Assembly (NCBI GenBank): GCA_019118885.1
Contig: DWYB01000086.1
Coordinates: 1 to 64,000 of the forward strand
Length of the DNA: 64,000 bases
Origin: Candidatus Mediterraneibacter surreyensis
Lineage (GTDB): Bacteria; Bacillota; Clostridia; Lachnospirales; Lachnospiraceae
Direction: 5' to 3'
Below, in pieces: positions 43,009-52,018 of this stretch. Every line of letters begins with the position of its first letter. Within the stretch, counting starts at the first letter, position 1. The notes beneath the pieces were generated by a model, which saw only the letters and a list, made by a program, of their open reading frames with translations, did not search any database and had not been told where the DNA came from. The position numbers and the translations under genes are program-made.

Positions 43009-43533
43009 ATGGAGAGTATCAGCAGACTGATGCCGTATATATCAAAGCATGGACGGAGGACGGCATGTCTTACGGCCGGACTGGCGACGGAAATGAAATT
43101 AGATCACGAGACAGTTATGCTGATCGTTCTGGCCGCCCTGTTTCATGATATAGGCAAGGTTTCTGTCCCTGAAGATATACTGAATAAACCCGGCGCATTA
43201 AGCGACTCGGAGATGGAGATCGTGAAAAAGCATGTTGTAGACGGATATCATATGCTGCAGAAGGATATCCCTGAAGATGCAGCTGAAATGGTATTGTACC
43301 ATCATGAAAATGTGGATGGTTCCGGATATCTGGGCCTGAAGGGCAGCGGAATTCCGATGGGCGCCAGAATTATCAGGGTATGCGACGTCTATGATGCTCT
43401 TGTTTCTCAGCGTCCGTATAAGACTCCCTGGAGCAGAAAAAAGACGATCTCATATATGCGCGCAAATGCAGGAAAGCTTTTTGATGAAACATGCGTCGAT
43501 TCATTTTGTAATGTATTGGAAAGAATATCCTGA
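43009..43533 (+). CDS. HD-GYP domain protein
   Basis: This 174-residue protein is nearly all HD-GYP domain: HGRRTACLTAGLA, LFHDIGKVSVPEDILNKPG and the YHHENVDGSGYL signature are present. HD-GYP proteins hydrolyse cyclic di-GMP or related cyclic dinucleotides. There is no sensory or receiver domain, so control may be at the level of expression. GGAGG precedes the ATG. Its promoter carries the same upstream element as the pilus and sugar-use genes. Confidence 0.88.
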   Translation: MESISRLMPYISKHGRRTACLTAGLATEMKLDHETVMLIVLAALFHDIGKVSVPEDILNKPGALSDSEMEIVKKHVVDGYHMLQKDIPEDAAEMVLYHHENVDGSGYLGLKGSGIPMGARIIRVCDVYDALVSQRPYKTPWSRKKTISYMRANAGKLFDETCVDSFCNVLERIS

Positions 43534-43610
43534 ATTTTGTATATGGTCGGAATTTGTTTTGGATAATATGTTTATGAAAAATAATATAGGAATGAAAAAT
43601 CTATGAAATG

Positions 43611-43664
43611 TGACATGTTTCTGAGATTTTTACTATGTCCTCTTTTTCGGAGTTTTCTTATAAT
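43611..43664 (+). promoter_or_regulatory. second sugar-importer promoter with the shared upstream element
   Basis: The element TGACATGTTTCTGAGATTT begins at 43611, exactly 48 nt before TATAAT (43659-43664). The -35 position reads TGTCCT, a poor match. The ATG lies 43 nt downstream. Confidence 0.65.
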
Positions 43665-43706
43665 AACATCAACAAGAAAACACATAGAAAAGGAGGACAT
43701 TTTATT

Positions 43707-45044
43707 ATGAAAAGGAAAAGACTGATCGCTCTTTTGCTGACAGCGGCAATGACAGGAAGCCTGCTTGCAGGATGCGGAAGCTCAGGAGGAGACAGCGGCT
43801 CAGGAGATTCAGAAGCAACCGGTAAGGTTTACTATCTGAACTTCAAACCGGAGCAGGCAGACCAGTGGGTTGAGCTGGCCCAGCAGTATACGGATGAAAC
43901 AGGCGTACAGGTAGATGTGCAGACTGCTGCATCAGGTACATATGAGTCACAGCTTAAGTCAGAGATGGCGAAGGACGAGGCTCCAACTCTGTTCCAGGTA
44001 AACGGACCTGTCGGACTGGCTACATGGAAAGACTACTGCTACGATCTGTCAGACAGCGCAGTTTACAAAGATGTTTCAAGTGATGATTATGTGCTCAAGG
44101 ATGGAGATCAGGTATTAGGTCTTGCGTACGTTATTGAGACATACGGTATCATTTATAACAAAGCGATCCTGAACGACTATTTTGCAGCTGACTGGTCCAC
44201 GATCAAATCAATTGATGATCTGAACAACTTTGAAGCGTTAAAGACAGTTGCGGAAGAAATCCAGGCACACAAGGATGACCTCGGAGTACAGGGAGCGTTT
44301 ACATCAGCAGGTATGGATTCATCATCTGACTGGAGATTCAAGACACACCTTGCAAACCTGCCGATCTACTACGAGTATAAAGATGAAGGAATTTCTTCTA
44401 CAGATGCAATTAAGGGCACATATCTGGATAACTTCAAACAGATCTGGGATCTGTACCTGAATAACTCAACATGTGATCCGTCAATGATTTCGTCCAAGAC
44501 AGCAGAGGACGCCAATGCAGAGTTCAGCCTTGGCGAAGCGGTATTCTACCAGAACGGAACATGGGCATACAATGATGTGAAAGACAATGAAGTTGCCGAC
44601 GAAGATATGGGCATGCTTCCGATCTACATCGGTGCTGACGGAGAAGAAAACCAGGGTCTGTGTACAGGATCTGAGAACTACTGGTGTGTAAACAAGAACG
44701 CATCTGAGGAAGATATTCAGGCAACACTTGACTTCATGCAGTGGGTTGTAGAGAGCGACGAAGGACGCGACATGCTTGCAAATCAGATGGGATTCGTTAC
44801 ACCGTTTACAACATTCTCTGATTATCTGCCGTCCAATCCGCTTGTACAGGCTAACGAGGAGTACAATGAAGCCGGCAAGACACCGGTAAGCTGGAACTTT
44901 ACAACAATGCCGTCTGAGAACTGGAAGAACAACCTTGGAAGCGCAATGCTCGAATACGCACAGGGAACAGGCGACTGGGATGGAGTCGTAACAGCATTCG
45001 TTGACGGCTGGGCAACAGAGTATGCCGCAGCAAACGGCGAATAA
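43707..45044 (+). CDS. carbohydrate ABC substrate-binding lipoprotein (CUT1)
   Basis: This 445-residue lipoprotein (lipobox GSLLAGC) has the family 1 solute-binding fold, with KVYYLNFKPEQADQWVELAQ at the mature N-terminus, YGIIYNKAIL and AVFYQNGTWAYNDV. It would deliver an oligosaccharide to the permeases encoded downstream. AGGAGGA precedes the ATG at 43707. The sugar is unknown; it is only distantly similar to the maltodextrin-type protein at 25801. Confidence 0.92.
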   Translation: MKRKRLIALLLTAAMTGSLLAGCGSSGGDSGSGDSEATGKVYYLNFKPEQADQWVELAQQYTDETGVQVDVQTAASGTYESQLKSEMAKDEAPTLFQVNGPVGLATWKDYCYDLSDSAVYKDVSSDDYVLKDGDQVLGLAYVIETYGIIYNKAILNDYFAADWSTIKSIDDLNNFEALKTVAEEIQAHKDDLGVQGAFTSAGMDSSSDWRFKTHLANLPIYYEYKDEGISSTDAIKGTYLDNFKQIWDLYLNNSTCDPSMISSKTAEDANAEFSLGEAVFYQNGTWAYNDVKDNEVADEDMGMLPIYIGADGEENQGLCTGSENYWCVNKNASEEDIQATLDFMQWVVESDEGRDMLANQMGFVTPFTTFSDYLPSNPLVQANEEYNEAGKTPVSWNFTTMPSENWKNNLGSAMLEYAQGTGDWDGVVTAFVDGWATEYAAANGE

Positions 45045-45096
45045 AAAAGTGTAAGTTCATATCTGCCAAGATTATAAAATATATAACTACAATGGA

Positions 45097-45124
45097 AGGG
45101 GCTCCGCATTGCGTCGGAGCCCTT
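45097..45124 (+). terminator. hairpin between binding protein and permeases of the second importer
   Basis: 45097-45106 (AGGGGCTCCG) pairs with 45115-45124. The T-run is short. It probably acts as an attenuator or mRNA stabiliser. Confidence 0.7.
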
Positions 45125-45143
45125 ATCAGGAAGGAGAGGGAAA

Positions 45144-45986
45144 ATGCAGAAAGCAATCAAAAAATATTTTCCGATATTTGTGCTTCCCACGATGATCGCG
45201 TTCACGATCGGATTTCTGGCCCCGTTCCTCCTCGGCATCTGGCTGTCATTATGTAAGTTCACGACGGTAACCGATGCGAAGTTTATAGGGCTTGACAATT
45301 ATCTGAAGATACTGGGTGACAAGGAATTCATCCATGCCATGTGGTACACGGCGCTGTTTACGATTGTCACCGTGCTTATCATCAATATACTGGCATTCGC
45401 CGTAGCGCTGCTTCTGACAAAGGGCATCAAGGGAACGAATGTATTCCGCACCATATTCTTCATGCCGAACCTGATCGGCGGCATCGTTCTGGGATATGTA
45501 TGGCAGCTTTTGTTAAATGGAATACTGGCTCATTTCGGACGTACACTGACCTATTCGGAGGTATACGGATTCTGGGGGCTGGTGATCCTGATGTGCTGGC
45601 AGCAGGTGGGATACATGATGATTATCTACATCGCGGGTATCCAGAATGTGCCTGGCGACCTGATCGAAGCGGCGAAGATCGACGGGGCGAACTCGAGACA
45701 GATCTTAAGACATGTGACGATTCCCATGGTTATGCCGTCTATCACGATCTGTACGTTCCTGACACTGACAAACTCATTCAAACTGTTCGACCAGAACCTG
45801 GCGCTGACCAACGGAGCGCCGTCCAAGATGTCAGAGCTGCTCGCGCTGAATATTTACAATACGTTCTACGGAAGAGCGGGATGGGAAGGCGTCGGCCAGG
45901 CCAAGGCGGTGATCTTCTTCATCATCGTCGGCATCATCGCTCTTGTACAGAATAAACTGACCAGATCAAAGGAGGTGCAGCAGTAA
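45144..45986 (+). CDS. carbohydrate ABC permease (CUT1), first subunit
   Basis: This 280-residue six-helix inner-membrane permease resembles MsmF/UgpA. The EAA loop is DLIEAAKIDGANSRQILRHVTIP. AAGGAGAGGG precedes the ATG. It would form a heterodimer with the next gene product. The cluster has no ATPase gene. Confidence 0.94.
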   Translation: MQKAIKKYFPIFVLPTMIAFTIGFLAPFLLGIWLSLCKFTTVTDAKFIGLDNYLKILGDKEFIHAMWYTALFTIVTVLIINILAFAVALLLTKGIKGTNVFRTIFFMPNLIGGIVLGYVWQLLLNGILAHFGRTLTYSEVYGFWGLVILMCWQQVGYMMIIYIAGIQNVPGDLIEAAKIDGANSRQILRHVTIPMVMPSITICTFLTLTNSFKLFDQNLALTNGAPSKMSELLALNIYNTFYGRAGWEGVGQAKAVIFFIIVGIIALVQNKLTRSKEVQQ

Positions 45987-46825
45987 TGGGAGCAAGAAAA
46001 GCAAAACACGGACTGCCGCTGACTATATTTTTTACGATCGTAAGTATCCTGTATGTATATCCGATCGTGCTGGTCATCATCAACTCATTTAAAAAGAAAG
46101 CTTATATCAGCCGTGTGCCTTTTGAGATTCCGACGGACAATATGTTCGTAGGTCTTGAGAACTACATCAGAGGTATTGAACAGACGGATCTGATCTCGGC
46201 ATTCGGATGGAGTATCTTTATCACAGTATTTTCGGTGGCTGCAATCATCCTGTTCTGTTCCATGACTGCGTGGTATATCAGCCGGGTGAATACAAAAGTG
46301 ACAAAAGTAATCTACATGCTCTGCCTGTTTGCCATGGTCGTGCCGTTCCAGATGGAGATGTACACACTTTCCAAGATCGCAAACATGCTGAAGATGGGGA
46401 ATCCGTGGGGAATCATCGTGATTTACCTTGGATTCGGCGCAGGACTCTCGATCTTTATGTTTACCGGATTTATGAAGTCCATTCCGCTTGAGATCGAAGA
46501 GGCGGCCATGATTGACGGATGTACTCCGCTCCAGACATTTTTCCGGGTGGTAATGCCTATCTCCAAACCGACATGCGTGACAGTGATCATCCTGCAGGCT
46601 ATGTGGATCTGGAACGACTATCTTCTGCCATCTCTTGTATTGGATCAGAGAAAATACAAGACAATACCGATGGCTGTGCAGTACTTGAAAGGCGGCTACG
46701 GTTCAGTGGATATGGGAGCTATGATGGGAACCCTCGTGATCGCTATCGTACCGATCATTATCTTCTATCTGTTCTGTCAGAAATATATCATTGAAGGTGT
46801 GGTGGCCGGAGCGGTCAAAGGCTAG
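45986..46825 (+). CDS. carbohydrate ABC permease (CUT1), second subunit
   Basis: This 279-residue six-helix permease resembles MsmG/UgpE. The EAA loop is IEEAAMIDGCTPLQTFFRVVMP, and the C-terminus GVVAGAVKG is typical. Its ATG overlaps the stop codon of the first permease. A strong terminator follows, so the regulator operon downstream is separate. Confidence 0.94.
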   Translation: MGARKAKHGLPLTIFFTIVSILYVYPIVLVIINSFKKKAYISRVPFEIPTDNMFVGLENYIRGIEQTDLISAFGWSIFITVFSVAAIILFCSMTAWYISRVNTKVTKVIYMLCLFAMVVPFQMEMYTLSKIANMLKMGNPWGIIVIYLGFGAGLSIFMFTGFMKSIPLEIEEAAMIDGCTPLQTFFRVVMPISKPTCVTVIILQAMWIWNDYLLPSLVLDQRKYKTIPMAVQYLKGGYGSVDMGAMMGTLVIAIVPIIIFYLFCQKYIIEGVVAGAVKG

Positions 46826-46854
46826 AAAACATATCTTAATCAGGAAAGATCTAT

Positions 46855-46898
46855 AAGCCCGGGAATATGCAAATAAGGCATAAAATCCCGGGCTTTTA
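46855..46898 (+). terminator. intrinsic terminator after the second importer
   Basis: AAGCCCGGGA (46855-46864) pairs perfectly with 46886-46895, followed by TTTTAT. Confidence 0.9.
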
Positions 46899-46945
46899 TG
46901 ATATCTTCAGACTGTATTTCAGTATCCGCAGGCATGGCATTTTTC

Positions 46946-46974
46946 TTGAGAAGAAAATATCACTGTGTTATACT
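46946..46974 (+). promoter_or_regulatory. promoter of the regulator/kinase/binding-protein operon
   Basis: TTGAGA (46946-46951) and TATACT (46969-46974) are separated by 17 nt. The region just upstream (CATTTTTCTTGAGAAG) resembles part of the shared element but lacks the fixed spacing. Confidence 0.75.
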
Positions 46975-47002
46975 AAAGTGGTATATGGGAGGATAGTTAC
47001 AA

Positions 47003-48559
47003 ATGTTTACGGTTCTGATAGTAGATGATGAGAAACTTGAGAGAAACGGGGTGAAATTTCTTCTTAAGCGCGAAAAGGAGGAGTTTCACATCATAGAGGC
47101 GGTGAATGGAAAAGACGCCGTGGGAATTCTTGCGTCGAATCATGTGGATATTCTGTTATCCGACGTGAAGATGCCTTATATGAACGGACTGGATCTGGCC
47201 GGCCATGTGAAAGAAAAATATCCGGATATTGAGATTGTCATTTTCAGCGGCTACAATGATTTTTCCTATGCCCGGGAGGCGCTGAGATACGGTGTGGTGG
47301 ATTATGTCTTAAAGCCGGTGGATCCGGCGGAGTTCCACAAGACAATGGAACGGGTGATCGGGCATATCAAAGCATACAGAGCGGAGAAAGAAAAGCAGGA
47401 TCGTCAGGAAGATTATCTGAAAAAGTATTTTCTCCAGGAGTGGCTCTATACGGAGAACAAGAAGAGTGAAGAGAACCTGGCAGTTCTTACAGAGGATCCC
47501 CAGGATATCCTGAACCGCTGTACAAGGATGATCCTTGCAGGGGCGTCCAATGCGTTTTTTGAGACGGAAGAGGAACATTTTATCGGAAATCTAAGAGACC
47601 GGCTGCAGAGAGAATTGTACTATGTCAATCTGAATTCCAATGAGTCGCTGTTTTTGTTTACAGAAAAGTATGCGGATTATGGGGAACTGGCGGAAAGTTT
47701 ATACCAGTTTTTCCTTCGGCAGTATGACAGTGAGTGTTATTTTGCAGTCAGCCGTCCATTGGACGGATGGAGAAGTTTCCCTTCTGAATTCCGCCAGTTG
47801 GAGAGTCTTCTGGGCAGGCAGTTCTATCAGCCGGAACGCCATGTGATGCTGAACGGAAAGCCCGCGGATCCGGCGGGAAAGGTGACGGAGCCTGATTCGG
47901 AACTGACAGAACAGATCTCTAAAGATATAAAATATAAAGATGTTCTGCATCTGAAAGAAGACTTTGGGAAACTGGAACAGAAATATCGTCAGGAAAAGTC
48001 GTTTTCCGAGATGTATGTCAAATTTGTATTTTCCGGAATTGTAAAAGAGATATATGAGCAGTTCCCTGAGATGGGTGAGAAGGAACTGGCGAAAAAGGTA
48101 GAGAAGATGTACCGGTGCAGGAAAATCGGAGACCTTCTGGATATTGTGGATGACGCGATAGCGGAATTTGAAGCGTATATTAAGAATCAGAAGGGCGGGG
48201 CCCGTAAAGAGGTTGTACAGGTGAGAAATTATATCCTGCATCACTATAGTGAGAAGAACTTAAGCCCGGAGCATCTGGCGGCCATGGTGTATCTGTCGCC
48301 GGGCTATCTCAGCACGGTGTTTAAGGATGAGACGGGAGTTACCATGAACCGGTATGTCAGAGAGGTGCGGATGAACAAGGCAAAGGAACTGCTGGAGAAT
48401 ACAAATATGAAGATCTCCGGGATCAGTGCAGAAGTGGGATTCTCGAGCAGTACATATTTCTGCCGAAGCTTTCGTGAGTTCTTCGGGGTATCTCCGGAAT
48501 CGTGCAGGAAAGGACAAACTGTAGATGAAACGAATGGACAGAAAGTTCAGGAATCTTAA
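47003..48559 (+). CDS. YesN-type response regulator (REC plus AraC helix-turn-helix)
   Basis: This 518-residue regulator has a receiver domain with Asp54 (ILLSDVKMP) and KPVDP, a middle region, and a C-terminal AraC-type domain (HLAAMVYLSPGYLSTVFK and GFSSSTYFCRSFREFF). It is the first gene of a three-gene operon and overlaps the kinase gene by 35 nt. It probably activates the sugar importer just upstream. It is a paralogue of the regulator at 29490-31010. Confidence 0.94.
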   Translation: MFTVLIVDDEKLERNGVKFLLKREKEEFHIIEAVNGKDAVGILASNHVDILLSDVKMPYMNGLDLAGHVKEKYPDIEIVIFSGYNDFSYAREALRYGVVDYVLKPVDPAEFHKTMERVIGHIKAYRAEKEKQDRQEDYLKKYFLQEWLYTENKKSEENLAVLTEDPQDILNRCTRMILAGASNAFFETEEEHFIGNLRDRLQRELYYVNLNSNESLFLFTEKYADYGELAESLYQFFLRQYDSECYFAVSRPLDGWRSFPSEFRQLESLLGRQFYQPERHVMLNGKPADPAGKVTEPDSELTEQISKDIKYKDVLHLKEDFGKLEQKYRQEKSFSEMYVKFVFSGIVKEIYEQFPEMGEKELAKKVEKMYRCRKIGDLLDIVDDAIAEFEAYIKNQKGGARKEVVQVRNYILHHYSEKNLSPEHLAAMVYLSPGYLSTVFKDETGVTMNRYVREVRMNKAKELLENTNMKISGISAEVGFSSSTYFCRSFREFFGVSPESCRKGQTVDETNGQKVQES

Positions 48560-50219
48560 ATATCGTTATAAAATCACCCTGCTGGTGTTGGGGGCAGGTA
48601 TTTTGCCTGTGGTGATCATGGCGGTTTATTTCCTCCGGGGAATGATCGTGAATATACAATCCCAGGAAATGGATAATATGGAAAAGGTGATCGAGCAGTC
48701 GGTAAACACGATGACCAATCAGGCAAATATCTATGAAAATCTGGTGGATTACCTCTCCTATTCCAGAGAATTGCGTGATATTGTGACCATGGAGCCACAG
48801 TCGGATTATCTCACTTATCTGGAGTATGTGGACGTCATAGATCCTCTTCTTCAGATGCCCCAGGTCTATCACAATGAGATCGAGGGAATCACACTTTATT
48901 CTGAGAGCATCGAGGTCCCTCATGGAAATATGCTGATGCCGCTGTCGCAGGCGGAGGGCGAGATCTGGTACTCAAAGCTGGACGACACTTCCAGGATGCA
49001 GTGGACTGTGATACGGGGCAATTCGCCCAAGATCACTGTCTCCAGAAGATTTTATGACGGCGACGAGAGTACCGCGGTTCTGGCGATGTCTCTGGACTAT
49101 GACACGATGCTGCGTCCCTTTACGGATCGCCTGACAGAAAATATGGGCGGGCTGATCCTGGACAGCGATGGAAATGTCGTATATTCATCCGCTGTCATGG
49201 AGGAAAAATATCAGCCTGAGCAGCCGGAATCTATCGACTATATTCAGCGGAATTACAGTTATTATATGGGCGAGATGGAGGAGACGGGATGGAAGTTCTG
49301 CATGTACCGTCCGACGGAACAGGTTATGGATGGCGTGTACAGACTGATCCTGCAGAGTCTGCCGGTGCTTCTCGTCTGTATATTAGCGCTGGCGGCGGCG
49401 GGATATCTTTTCTCAAAAGGTCTTGTTCAGCCATTGGAGCGGCTGACGGAGAACATGAACCAGATTCAGCTGGGATTCAGAAAAGTTACGGTGAGCAGTG
49501 ACTACAATGATGAAGTGGGGGTACTGATCCGGTCATTTCGCAGGATGATGGATGAGATGAACCGTCTGATCTCCGAAGTGTATGAGAGTAAGATCAAGCT
49601 TCAGAACACGGAGATGAAAGCCCTGCAGGCACAGATTAATCCTCATTTCCTCTATAATTCACTGTCGATCATTAACTGGAAAGCTCTGGAGGCGGACCAG
49701 GAAGATATCAGTAAGGTGACTCTTGCTTTGTCCACATATTACCGGACAAGTCTGAATCGCGGCGAGACATTGACGACAGTTGAAAATGAGATCAACAATA
49801 TCAGAGCATATCTCAGGATTCAGCTCATTATGCATGACAACAGTTTCAAGGTGATCGAAGACATTGATATGGACGCGGGAGAATATCGGATCCCTAAACT
49901 GATTCTTCAGCCTCTTGTGGAAAACTCGATCGATCACGGCCTTGATATGTCGGAAAAGGAAGAAAAATGTCTGTGGCTTACAGTCAGCCAGGAAGAGGAC
50001 ACTCTATTGTTTGAAATCCGTGATAACGGAGTAGGTATGGAGCAGGAAAAGGCAGACGAAATCGTGTCATATCATTCAAAAGGATACGGGCTGCGCAATG
50101 TCTACGAGCGGATACGGGTGCTCTACGGTGAGAAAGGACATATGAATATTACGAGCCGTGTAGGTGAGGGAACCCGGATACAGATCAGAGTACCGAAGAA
50201 GACAGAGGAGAAGAAATGA
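48525..50219 (+). CDS. YesM-type sensor histidine kinase
   Basis: This 564-residue membrane kinase has a TM helix near 17-38, an extracellular Cache-like domain (about 40-275) and a second TM helix (about 280-305). A HAMP domain (about 305-360) and a His_kinase domain follow, with phospho-acceptor His374 (QINPHFLYNSL). The ATP-binding domain has an N-box (LVENSIDHGL) and G-boxes (DNGVGM, GYGLRNV). It would phosphorylate the regulator encoded upstream. Its stop overlaps the start of the membrane-anchored binding protein (ATGA). Confidence 0.95.
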   Translation: MKRMDRKFRNLKYRYKITLLVLGAGILPVVIMAVYFLRGMIVNIQSQEMDNMEKVIEQSVNTMTNQANIYENLVDYLSYSRELRDIVTMEPQSDYLTYLEYVDVIDPLLQMPQVYHNEIEGITLYSESIEVPHGNMLMPLSQAEGEIWYSKLDDTSRMQWTVIRGNSPKITVSRRFYDGDESTAVLAMSLDYDTMLRPFTDRLTENMGGLILDSDGNVVYSSAVMEEKYQPEQPESIDYIQRNYSYYMGEMEETGWKFCMYRPTEQVMDGVYRLILQSLPVLLVCILALAAAGYLFSKGLVQPLERLTENMNQIQLGFRKVTVSSDYNDEVGVLIRSFRRMMDEMNRLISEVYESKIKLQNTEMKALQAQINPHFLYNSLSIINWKALEADQEDISKVTLALSTYYRTSLNRGETLTTVENEINNIRAYLRIQLIMHDNSFKVIEDIDMDAGEYRIPKLILQPLVENSIDHGLDMSEKEEKCLWLTVSQEEDTLLFEIRDNGVGMEQEKADEIVSYHSKGYGLRNVYERIRVLYGEKGHMNITSRVGEGTRIQIRVPKKTEEKK

Positions 50220-51931
50220 CAGGTAAGAAACGTTACAGGAAAATGATCCCGGCAGCAATATTATGTATTGTGGGAATCATTGTTTTTGCGCTGCTCTGGC
50301 AGAACAGGGCGCCCCAGGAGGGACGGGAAGAATCTTCCGAAAGCTCCGGGGAGACGACGGCAAAGGAAGAACAATGGAGGGCCGCGGAGACTACGCCTCT
50401 CGGGAAGTATCCGGAGACTGTCGAATATACCCTGGGGAAAATATCCGGGGCAAATAACTCTAATCTTCCAATAGGCGATACATATGAGGATAATGCATAT
50501 ACCAGGTACCTGAGGAATGTCTTGAATATCCAGAATATAAATGTCTTTGCGCTGGAGGCGGACGGTTCCTATGAAGAGGCGCTGGCAGCGGCTATATCAG
50601 ACAGAGATATACCGGACGTGATGGTGGTAAATGGAAGAGACAATCTGGCCCGGCTGGTGGAGAGCGGTATGATAGCGGATCTTTCGGAGGTGTATGAGCA
50701 GTGTACTACGGACACTATCAAGGAGATGTACGACAGTTACGGTGATTTTCTCCTGGATTCAGCTACGTTTGACGGGAAACTTTACGCGCTGCCCAATGCG
50801 GAGATCGACGACGGGGCCATGATGCTCTGGCTTCGGGATGATTGGATCGAAAAACTCGGCCTGAAAAAGCCGGAGACAATGGAAGAGGCCATGGACGTTG
50901 TTAAGGCCTTTGTAGAAAACGATGTGGCAGGGAACGGAGAGACGGTAGGACTTGCCTGCAGTACAGGACTGATCGCGGGATCAGACGAGACGTACGGCGT
51001 AGATACCGTATTTACGAAATACGGCTCGGTTCCGGAGAACTGGATCCTGAACGACAATGGTGAAGTGGAATACGGATCTTTGACGCAGGAGACGAAAGAG
51101 GCGCTGGGATATCTGAATGAACTGTATGAGAGCGGTGTGATTGACTCCAGATTCCTTCTCAGAAAGACGGAAAATATAGACGAGCTTGTGATAGACGGCA
51201 AATGCGGCGCCATCTTCGGGCGCTGGTGGGCGCCGAATAATCCGCTGAACGCTTCCTACGACGCGGATCATACGGCTGACTGGGAACCCTACTTCCTCAC
51301 CGCGGAGGAAGAAAATCAGGTACAGACCTTTGCATCTTTTGACGACTGGATGTATGTGGTAGTACGGAAAGGGTATGAGCATCCGGAGATCGTAGGCAAA
51401 TACGTGAGCGCTATTTTTGATTATTCCAGGTATGAGGACAATCAGTATGCAAGGGAAGTAAATGAATACTTTTCTATTAATGTTGATCCCACGGCAAGGC
51501 CTATGAATATTAATGTGGATTACAGGGATGCGCTTTACCGTTCCGGAGAAAACATAAGAAAGGCGCTGACCAACGAGATAAGCATTACGCAGTTATCCGG
51601 TCTGGAGCGGTCGTATTATGACACCTGCCGTTCTTTTGTCGGAGGAAGTCTTACCACTGCCAACGGATGGGCCGCATATACGTCCAGAGTTACTGCGGTG
51701 GATACGCTTGTTGATGGCGGCATAAAGGAAGAAAAACTTCTTTTTATGGGAGATGTAGATGCGGAGATCCCACAGGAACTGCAGGATCTGGAGCAGCAGA
51801 CGTTTCTTCAGATCATCGTGGGCGAGAAACCTCTGGATTACTTTGATACATTTGTGGTAGAATGGTATGAAAACGGCGGACGGGAACTGACAGATTCCGT
51901 CAGGGAAGCCTATGCGGCGACTTTGAAATAA
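50216..51931 (+). CDS. membrane-anchored extracellular solute-binding protein linked to the kinase
   Basis: This 571-residue protein has an N-terminal TM anchor (about 10-28), a Ser/Glu-rich linker and an extracellular solute-binding domain of the LplA/family 1 type (VEYTLGKISGAN, PDVMVVNGRDNLARL, LYALPN, MMLWLRDDWIEKLGLKKP). No lipobox Cys is present, so it is held by the TM helix instead of a lipid. It is translationally coupled to the kinase gene and has no permease genes of its own. A role as ligand-presenting sensor for the kinase is inferred; an importer role cannot be excluded. Confidence 0.87.
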   Translation: MTGKKRYRKMIPAAILCIVGIIVFALLWQNRAPQEGREESSESSGETTAKEEQWRAAETTPLGKYPETVEYTLGKISGANNSNLPIGDTYEDNAYTRYLRNVLNIQNINVFALEADGSYEEALAAAISDRDIPDVMVVNGRDNLARLVESGMIADLSEVYEQCTTDTIKEMYDSYGDFLLDSATFDGKLYALPNAEIDDGAMMLWLRDDWIEKLGLKKPETMEEAMDVVKAFVENDVAGNGETVGLACSTGLIAGSDETYGVDTVFTKYGSVPENWILNDNGEVEYGSLTQETKEALGYLNELYESGVIDSRFLLRKTENIDELVIDGKCGAIFGRWWAPNNPLNASYDADHTADWEPYFLTAEEENQVQTFASFDDWMYVVVRKGYEHPEIVGKYVSAIFDYSRYEDNQYAREVNEYFSINVDPTARPMNINVDYRDALYRSGENIRKALTNEISITQLSGLERSYYDTCRSFVGGSLTTANGWAAYTSRVTAVDTLVDGGIKEEKLLFMGDVDAEIPQELQDLEQQTFLQIIVGEKPLDYFDTFVVEWYENGGRELTDSVREAYAATLK

Positions 51932-52018
51932 TCCGTCTGAGCGGACTGAAAGGGAAAGTCCAAAACAGAGACCGGAGACAGTATACCGGTAAGAACGAGA
52001 CAGAAAGGGTATCCGTAC

